A model generated the notes under the pieces. That model searched no databases. It was not told the origin of the DNA and was given only the letters and a program-made list of their open reading frames with translations. Positions 56,346-64,000 of a stretch of 64,000 nucleotides of DNA are shown in pieces. Position 1 is the first letter of the stretch; each line of letters starts with the position of its first letter. Source of the DNA: Anagrus nilaparvatae (lineage: Eukaryota > Arthropoda > Insecta > Hymenoptera > Mymaridae); NCBI GenBank assembly GCA_022575985.1, contig JAKSXM010000277.1, positions 1,116,001 through 1,180,000 of the forward strand, read 5' to 3'. The position numbers were made by a program, and so were the translations under genes.

Positions 56346-57714
56346 ATAAATTATTTAATAGTTTATGAAGAGTTTAAGAATATCATATACATATAATTAC
56401 AGACTGTAAATATAAATTTTTTTTTCTTATTAGTTTAAAGTGCTTATTAGTATTTGATACAATTATTTGTCTAATTAAAATATGTCTAATTAAAGTATGA
56501 AGTCTTTTTAAAATAAATTTTTAAGCTTTTATGTTTTCAAATTGTAGAAAGTATAATTAAAAACATAATTAAACATTTTGTAATATTAAAATAATAAGTT
56601 TAATAAATTATTTTCTCAGTAATAAAAAAATTTATTTAAATATTTTATAAAACTATAAGGCACCATACATTTTAAAATATTTTAAAAATTTGTAAAAATA
56701 CTTTATAAAAAATAGCTATATGATAACATTTTTTTTTAATCTTCCTACTTAAATATTGTTTATTAAAATAGTATCTTTTTTAATAAATGTTAATAAATGT
56801 AATGGGAAATGGTAATAAAAAAATATGAAAATGAAAAATGTTTTTGTGTAAAATGTATGATAAATTGTATTTATCGGTCTTTACGGACTAATATTATTAT
56901 TCACCAATACCAATTAATGTATTTATGAATAATATTTAAACTGCCTTATTGTTAATGAGTCGCCCATAGCGTGTATCGCATTAACAGCAGTTCAATAAAT
57001 TTTTCTAAATTAAAAATAAATTTTTAATTTAATTTTTTTTTTTAATTTTGTTTCTTAGATGTTAAGAAAAAAATCTTTAAGAAAAAATAAATGTCTCATC
57101 AGTGCTAACGAGAGTCAAACTCGTAAATTTTTTTTGTTTTTTTCCAATTTTAAAATGTAGTTCATGTTTTAACTATACATATTATTTCTGAAAATAATAG
57201 AATTTAAAATTTCCTGCTATATATTCTAATAATTTATACTCCTAATTGAAAAAAAGGTATTTTAATAAATATAAATTTCAATATGAGTATTTTAGAATTT
57301 TTTAGTAATTAGAATAAATAATAATTAAATAAACTCGTAAATAAATATAAAAATTTTTGGTAAAAATATTTTTTTATTTGATTACATAGCTAATGTAAAT
57401 TTTCATTTATAACAATTGGCTTTTAAGAATTAATAAATAATAATTTATCAAGATTTGACACCTACATATCCTCTTTTTCGTAATAACTAATTCTACGTAA
57501 ACTGCAATGCTTTGCTTATAATTTAGATAAATTCGCGTTATTTATACGACCTTCAAATTTTAAAGTATTCTCATAAGTTACACTGGTTTTTTATTGTTAA
57601 TACCCTGGTTTAATAGTAAAATCTTTTTCACATGTCTCATTAATTTATAAATGTCTGCATGGTTTTTATAATTATTATAAGTACAATTTAATAAAGAAGA
57701 TATGATGAACTGAA
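56346..57714. other. AT-rich spacer
   Basis: No coding or structural feature seen beyond A/T-rich low-complexity sequence. A slightly less AT-rich spot at 56940-56990 (GAGTCGCCCATAGCGTGTAT) has no identifiable content. Confidence 0.4.
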
Positions 57715-57829
57715 TTTGTTCCTCGAAGAGGAACCATTGTGTTAGGTCAAATTTGGTTTTCTGAGTTTTTGGCATATAAGCCCGTTTTGGGACCCCAGGA
57801 AGCTAAAAAATCGGTTTTTAAAAAAAGTC

Positions 57830-57869
<40 letters not shown>

Positions 57870-59640
57870 TACGTAGGTACGTATGTAATCGCTGATATTT
57901 CATAAACATTATGAAATTAAGACCTAATTTTTTTTTCAAAAATTTTTTCACCAAAAAAGCTCGAGGTACTTTTTTTTTTTTAATTTGGATGTAATACCTC
58001 ATTTATTTCCATGAAAGTACTTATATTTGAAAGTATGGTTTTCACATGATATCTCGAATCGGATACTTAATTTTCTGAAAATTTTTTTCCTAAAATTATT
58101 TTCACAAAAAAATACAAAAAATACCAATTTTTTTTTTCTTTTTGGACGTAGTCCTACCAGGTTAAATATGCTAATCTTTGGAATTCCATCCCACCCTGTA
58201 TACGTTACCTCCCATCATTCTCCCAATTTAAAAAGAGTATTAAAGTATACTTTTCAAATTTAGACTGATAATAATTACCTTAAGGTGAAGCTGTATTTGT
58301 TGCTTTTACTATTATATTATATCATATTATATTTACTTTAATTGCTGTAACAGTATTATTATCACTAAACTTATATATATATATATATTTATTTACCTAA
58401 TTATACATACATATATTTACTATAAAAGAACCATATTTACTATATTTACTATATTATATTTACAAAAAAAAAAATTTTTTTTTTATATATACTAGAATAT
58501 TTACTGATGTTGACTAATTTTAATTTATTAAAAGAATTTATTTTATTTTACTTCATTGTATTTAATTGACTTTGTAAAACAAGAGTGTACTATTTTGTAA
58601 TTTTCAACAAATAAATCATAATAATATAATATAATATAGTACCTAATTTATTTCCATAGAAGTACTAGTTTTAGAAATATCTTTTATAGTATAGTTTTTT
58701 GGACCTAATACTTAATTTTTTTAAAATTTTTTTCTCCAAATTTTTGTCCCCAAAAAATACAAAAAACGCCAAAATTTTTTTTATTTTAGGACGTAATACT
58801 TAATTTTTTCCTATAAAGTACGAATATCTAGAATTATCGTTTGTAAAGGATTTCTCCATCTGATACATAATATTTCGAACTTTATTTTTTTTAAATTTTT
58901 TACATAAAATAATTAAAAAAATAGCATAATATTTTTTCTTTTTGGACGTAGTACCTCATTTTTTTCCATGAAAGTACTAATATGTAGAATTATCTTTTAA
59001 ACTGGATATCAACAATTTGATACCTAATTTTTTTTCAATATTTTCTTTTAAAATTTTTTACATAAAAAAGTTTTAAAAATATCTTTTTTTTACACGTTTA
59101 ATTAAACTTGGCTTTATTCATCAAAAAAAATAAGTGTAAAGAACGCGTTTAAAAACCAGATAGACATTGGTGGTATAAAAACATAATAATTGAAAGTATA
59201 AATCCAATAGGCATTTTAGAGGCACTTTTTTTCACAACTAGCTGTTAAAAAAAGTGCTAGCTGTGAAAAAAAGTAAAAATCATAGTGAAAGTTCTTTCTA
59301 TCATTTCTCCATCCAGCACTCCACCTCTGTTCCCCACTCCTTTCATCAAAAACCCATATTTAAAATACCTTTTTATATTCTAGATATATAAATAACCATT
59401 TTATTGATGTATTGCCTATTTTATTTCTCTGAAATTATTAATACCTGGAATTATGAGTTTTGAAAATTTTTTGGGTATCAGGAGAAAGTTTATCCACTTT
59501 CTTTATTAAATTTAGAAAATTTGGCACAATTATTCTAATATTTTAATTTTTTATTAGGTAAAATAGAACATTGACAACATTTTGTTATTGCTAATGAGGA
59601 ACCATAGTGCCAATTACTTCGCAGCGTTTTTTTTTTTTTT
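57715..59640 (+). repeat. Satellite-bearing dispersed repeat, copy B (most complete)
   Basis: Head hairpin TTCCTCGAAGAGGAA (57719-57733), a GGCATATAAGCCCGTTTTGG line, AGCTAAAAAATCGGTTTTTA, a (TG)n-(TACG)n microsatellite (57832-57885), satellite units (57988-58150 and 58640-59050) and a tail GAGGAACCATAGTGCCAATT (from 59595) followed by a poly(T) run. A ~485-bp unrelated block (about 58151-58636) splits one unit. The whole is non-coding and is the best template for the family. Confidence 0.75.
58640..59060 (+). repeat. Tandem satellite units of copy B
   Basis: Units TAGTACCTAATTTATTTCCA (58637), GGACGTAATACTTAATTTTT (58789) and GGACGTAGTACCTCATTTTT (58943) are spaced about 150 bp apart. It is the same monomer as the arrays at 39200 and 50690. 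Confidence 0.8.
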
Positions 59641-60590
59641 ATTTGTAAATTATTCTACTGCAAGTTTAAGGCTAAGATTTTGTTGCAAAAATTCGTATTT
59701 AAGTTATTTATAAAGTTAAGTTATTTTTTTATTTTTAAAATTATTGATATGAAAATTACTTATCATTTTTAATTGCTCAAGTATTGTAAATTTCTCGAAT
59801 TTCATTTAATATGTTTTTAAAATTTAGTAAATATTAAAATTATTTCTTGAATCGTTCTCTTTTTATTAAAAAATTTGGTTAAAATTATTTATATCTTGGT
59901 CATTAAAGAACAAAAATATGTATACAATAAAATTAAAAATTACCTATTTTAAACATTATAACATAACAAATAAGTTATAATTTTGTCTCATCATAATATT
60001 TAATTAAAATTATGAAGTCATATATAATTACGCAAAAACTTTCAATTAATATAATAATAAAATACTTTGATATTCTAGCCATTCTTAACAATTTTTTCCA
60101 AGAATCATGTCTTATGAGTAACCAGCTGATTTTAAATACATTGATCTACACCTACATACATTATAAACTCACTACAAAAATCATATTAGAAAATATGTAT
60201 TTCAAAATACTACTATAATCAAAATAGAAATTTTTACACCATTATTAAAAATAAAAATAAAAATAAAAATAAAAGATAGTTAATTTTCATTTCAGTTTCC
60301 ATTTAAATAAAAAGCTTAATAAATTTCAGTTTTGAAATTATGAAAAAGCTTGATAATACAATTAATAGATTTTATATCAGTATAAAAACTATATAAACTA
60401 GTTTTAATACCTTACATTCACATAGAAGTGAAAAACGATTTAAATGTCACAGTGCTTTCACATTGGTGAAAGACCGCCTAAATATTAAGCACACCCAGCA
60501 ATTTTTTTAGTTATCAATTTTTTGATAAAAATAATGTAAAGTATTCACTTTTTAGTAAAAAATTTCTTTGTATAATTATTCTTTCCTTTT
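59641..60590. other. AT-rich spacer
   Basis: No supported gene. At 60463 CATTGGTGAAAGACCGCCTA encodes IGERPPKY, distantly zinc-finger-linker-like. An (AAAAT)n run lies at 60247-60270. The 68-codon frame at 60012-60218 has no recognisable features. Confidence 0.35.
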
Positions 60591-61020
60591 CAATTTTTCA
60601 ATTACCTAATTAAATCAATAGAATTTTTGTAAATAATCTTTAAATTATTGGTGTCTTGAACTCTATTGGTAGTATTATTATGAAACTATATATTAGCGAT
60701 TTCATGAAAAAATCTTTTATTTTTATTTTTTTCATATCCTAGTACTTGGACATTGCTTAGATCAAAATTATGATAAGTTTCATTACAATCTTCAACTAAT
60801 GCTGATTTCTAATTATTGTTTTTTACATCATTAATGTGTTCATTCAACCTATTTTTTAATTTTCTACCACTTTGCCCAATATAACATGATTCACAATCTA
60901 TACAGTTTATTTTTTAATAAAACCTGAGTCTTCTTCACATTAACATTATCTTTTCCTAATTTAATCATGCTACTAAATTTGTTATTAATTTTAATAATTG
61001 GTATAAAATCTAGTTATTTG
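60590..61020 (-). pseudogene. Second Penelope-like element fragment: GIY-YIG endonuclease end
   Basis: The minus strand reads DFIPIIKINNKFSSMIKLGK, then after a frameshift NCIDCESCYIGQSGRKLKNR and LNEHINDVKNNN, the Cys-containing GIY-YIG segment. It continues NFDLSNVQVLGYEKNKNKRF and ends near 60600. The motif order and C-terminal R..F.E pattern equal those of the 22755-23870 element, but sequence divergence indicates another copy or subfamily. Stops and frameshifts are present. The RT is absent. Confidence 0.8.
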
Positions 61021-61630
61021 TTTTTGAATTAGTGAATTTATCGTTCAATTTTTTGATGAATTAATTAATTGAATTGTAAGACTTTATCGATGATTAACGA
61101 ACAATGAAAATCAATTTTTGAATAAAATCTCCGTTTTGAATAAAAATTCTATTAGCTAATGATTATCCAATTGAATTTATTGAATTGTAAATAGGTAGAA
61201 AATTAAATAAGATTAAGAAAAACAGATCTTTTATTAATAATATCATTAAACATGATATGAGAAAAAAAAATAGTTTTGAGTCTTTTTTATAAATACATTA
61301 CACCAAAAATAAATAAATTAGCCAAAGAACTAGATTTTATTAATTGAATTGTAAGACTTTATCGATGATTAACGAACAATGAAAATCAATTTTTGATTTA
61401 TTTAACTCAACACTGATAGGTGTACGATTTAATGATCGTCTCTTTTTTTATTAAACCTAACATGTAGTATTTTTAGTTAACGATTTTTTCAAATCATTAA
61501 ATCAAATATTAATTTTTTTAAAAATTTTAATTTACAAGAAATTAAATTTTTAATTTATAGAAAGGTCTTAGATTGAACTGCTGGTCTTAAAAAAAGCAGA
61601 AAGAATTTTTTATTTGAGATAAAAAAACGG

Positions 61631-61702
61631 GCCCTGGGAGGGATTTGAACCCACGATCTCCAGTTTTGTACACTGGTGTTTTACCAACTAGACTACCAGG
61701 GG
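61631..61702 (-). tRNA. tRNA-like sequence with anticodon ACA, in the palindrome loop
   Basis: 72 nt with canonical spacing: acceptor CCCCTGG/CCAGGGC (end pair mismatched), D arm GTCTAGTTGGTAAAAC (one mismatch), perfect anticodon stem CCAGT/ACTGG with loop GTACAAA, 5-nt variable loop and T arm GTGGG-TTCAAAT-CCCTC (one mismatch). The anticodon ACA would read Cys UGU, which eukaryotes do not decode with A34. With three mismatches, this is probably a pseudogene or tRNA-derived piece. Confidence 0.5.
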
Positions 61703-61849
61703 TACCGAAGATTCACAGCCTCCAGGCACGCTTTGTTATCTCAAATACAGCTATTATGCATCCAAGCTGTATAATTATTTATTTTTGAATTAGTGAATTT
61801 ATCGTTCAATTTTTTGATGAATTAATTAATTGAATTGTAAGACTTTATC

Positions 61850-61930
61850 GTTTTATTATTTTATTATTTTTTTTATTATTTTATTATTTTATTATTTTTT
61901 TTATTATTTTATTATTTTATTATTTTTTTT
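61850..61930. repeat. Simple repeat (TTATT/TTTTATTA)n
   Basis: Repeating TTTTATTATTTTATTATTTT units between the tRNA-like sequence and the right arm of the palindrome; low complexity. Confidence 0.85.
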
Positions 61931-62391
61931 AAGACCAGCAGTTCAATCTAAGACCTTTCTATAAATTAAAAATTTAATTTCTTGTAAATTAAAATTTTTA
62001 AAAAAATTAATATTTGATTTAATGATTTGAAAAAATCGTTAACTAAAAATACTACATGTTAGGTTTAATAAAAAAAGAGACGATCATTAAATCGTACACC
62101 TATCAGTGTTGAGTTAAATAAATCAAAAATTGATTTTCATTGTTCGTTAATCATCGATAAAGTCTTACAATTCAATTAATAAAATCTAGTTCTTTGGCTA
62201 ATTTATTTATTTTTGGTGTAATGTATTTATAAAAAAGACTCAAAACTATTTTTTTTTCTCATATCATGTTTAATGATATTATTAATAAAAGATCTGTTTT
62301 TCTTAATCTTATTTAATTTTCTACCTATTTACAATTCAATAAATTCAATTGGATAATCATTAGCTAATAGAATTTTTATTCAAAACGGAGG

Positions 62392-62905
62392 TATCTTTAA
62401 AATTCTATAAAATATTTTTGAAGTTGGTAAAAAAAATTTTTTTCATTTTTTTATTTTTTATGGTATTTTTAATAATTTATTTGTGTACCTGTGTCCAATA
62501 AACGAAATTACATAAAACCAAATTAGATACAACCTTATTAAATAAAATGGGAAAGATTAAATTTTTTGAAAATTTGGTTTAAAAGTGAAATATGTGAAAA
62601 ATATGATAAAATTTTAATGTTTTGATTTAGCCAATTCTAGAACCATCTATATATACATATCTTAATAGTATATCGGTAGTTCTTAGCTATTTTTACCCAA
62701 GTCTGAGGTCGATGTCTTGGATTTAAAAAATACCAATTACACTGTGTTTGGTATGTAAAAATATGGTTATTGGCCAATTTTTAAGGCTCTAGGTGGCTTG
62801 GTTGCGATTTGGCAGCTGTTTTTCCAATTTTGATTTTTTTCGAATTCTCAGCCACCCGTTTGCTTTTTATTTTCTGGACGCCCTAAATAAGCCTAAAAAA
62901 TATTT
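62392..62905. other. Spacer between the two palindromes
   Basis: Moderately AT-rich. 62690-62880 is a little GC-richer (TTAAGGCTCTAGGTGGCTTG) without recognisable coding content. Confidence 0.35.
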
Positions 62906-64000
62906 TCTATATACAGGTGGGTAGTAAAAATTCCCGCCCAATCCGAATCTGACCATATTTTTTCGGAAAAACCTCAGGAAAACCCGGAAAATCGGAAAAA
63001 CTAAAGGAAACTGGAAAATACAAATTTCTCAAAAAACGTCACTTTTTTTTTTTTTTTTTTAATTTTTTTTTCAAGTGTTTTCCCATACTTTTCATGCTGG
63101 TAACCTCCTTTTTTGACACATTTGCCTTTTAAGTACTTAAAAATCAATTTTAGGCTCAAAAAAATGATTTTAAAAATTGTTCATTTTCCGAATTTTCCAA
63201 TTTTCTCGCTTTTTCTGATAGAAAATGAAAAATCTGACTTGATTTTCGGATTCCTCGGGAAATTTTACATTGAAAACCTTCTTGAATAAAATTTTAGAGG
63301 CCTTTCTGACGCAAGAAAAAAAGAAAAACAAAATAACCTGCTAAAATCAAACATAATTAAACATAATTAAACTTTGCTATTTTTTTATTCTGTTTATTTT
63401 TTTCCTCGGGAAATTTTACATTGAAAACCTTCTTGAATAAAATTTTAGAGGCCTTTCTGACGCAAGAAAAAAAGAAAAACAAAATAACCTGCTAAAATCA
63501 AACATAATTAAACATAATTAAACTTTGCTATTTTTTTATTCTGTTTATTTTTTTGATTTTAGCAGGTTATTTTGTTTTTCTTTTTTTCTTGCGTCAGAAA
63601 GGCCTCTAAAATTTTATTCAAGAAGGTTTTCAATGTAAAATTTCCCGAGGAATCCGAAAATCAAGTCAGATTTTTCATTTTCTATCAGAAAAAGCGAGAA
63701 AATTGGAAAATTCGGAAAATGAACAATTTTTAAAATCATTTTTTTGAGCCTAAAATTGATTTTTAAGTACTTAAAAGGCAAATGTGTCAAAAAAGGAGGT
63801 TACCAGCATGAAAAGTATGGGAAAACACTTGAAAAAAAAATTAAAAAAAAAAAAAAAAAAGTGACGTTTTTTGAGAAATTTGTATTTTCCAGTTTCCTTT
63901 AGTTTTTCCGATTTTCCGGGTTTTCCTGAGGTTTTTCCGAAAAAATATGGTCAGATTCGGATTGGGCGGGAATTTTTACTACCCACCTGTATATAGAAAA
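62906..64000. repeat. Large foldback repeat reaching the window edge
   Basis: The left arm from 62906 (TATATACAGGTGGGTAGTAA) is the inverted copy of the right arm ending at 64000 (TTACTACCCACCTGTATATA), matching nearly base for base. Inside the left arm a ~157-bp block (CTCGGGAAATTTTACATTGA to the TATTCTGTTTATTTTTTT line) is tandemly doubled (63257-63407, 63414-63552) before the turn. The words AATTTTACATTGAAAACCTT and CCTCGGGAAA resemble those of the 31223-33111 foldback, so the two may be related. The element may continue beyond the window. Confidence 0.88.

Larger units (their letters stand above)
61125..62391. repeat. 1.27-kb palindrome with ~465-bp arms
   Basis: Arms 61125-61592 and 61928-62391 are near-perfect inverted copies (outer GAATAAAAATTCTATTAGCT / AGCTAATAGAATTTTTATTC; inner AAGGTCTTAGATTGAACTGC / GCAGTTCAATCTAAGACCTT). 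The 335-bp centre holds the tRNA-like sequence and a simple repeat. A ~70-bp block around ATTGAATTGTAAGACTTTAT recurs directly at 61023, 61336 and 61784, suggesting repeated rearrangement. Confidence 0.88.

Overview
Organism. The window is strongly AT-rich eukaryotic nuclear DNA. Its coding remnants have GT..AG introns, some under 100 bp. The transposon set (Bel/Pao, gypsy, an R1-type LINE with overlapping ORFs, Penelope-like, Harbinger, pogo-like and hAT-like elements) fits an arthropod, most likely an insect. I cannot place it more precisely. There are no bacterial-style operons and no CRISPR array. I found no intact cellular protein-coding gene.

Layout. 1-3.6 kb: degraded Bel/Pao retrotransposon. 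3.6-9.6 kb: AT-rich spacer with microsatellites, short tandem repeats and a palindrome carrying three Thr-like tRNA sequences. 9.6-18.5 kb: foldback repeats, a 27-bp minisatellite, two gypsy pol fragments, an orphan coding exon and a LINE scrap. 18.7-20 kb: broken copy of the replication-licensing gene Cdt1. 22.3-23.9 kb: 5'-truncated Penelope-like element. 25-33 kb: hAT-like MITE, intron-containing Harbinger transposase pseudogene and two foldback elements, one interrupted by a 292-bp repeat with target-site duplication. 33.9-35.8 kb: transportin-1 pseudogene. 37.3-40 kb: satellite-bearing dispersed repeat hosting a pogo-like MITE. 40.5-41.3 kb: NAD+ synthetase pseudogene. 43.3-48.3 kb: R1-type LINE, complete end to end with a 15-bp target-site duplication but lacking its RT core. 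48.4-54.6 kb: TIR element, an LTR, satellite units and a gag-like remnant. 55.6-56.3 kb: condensin subunit 2 (Barren/CAP-H) pseudogene. 57.7-59.6 kb: another satellite-bearing repeat. 60.6-61 kb: second Penelope fragment. 61-64 kb: two large palindromes, one with a tRNA-like sequence in its loop.

How it fits together. At least four conserved housekeeping genes, several tied to the cell cycle or nuclear function, survive as broken copies. Two or three of them keep intron-like segments, so they came from DNA duplication or in-place decay rather than retrocopying. With the nested transposons and frequent palindromes, this looks like long-decaying, weakly selected DNA: pericentromeric heterochromatin, a degenerate sex chromosome, a B chromosome or a germline-restricted chromosome. 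That reading is inference. The sequence itself shows the gene remnants and their lesions.
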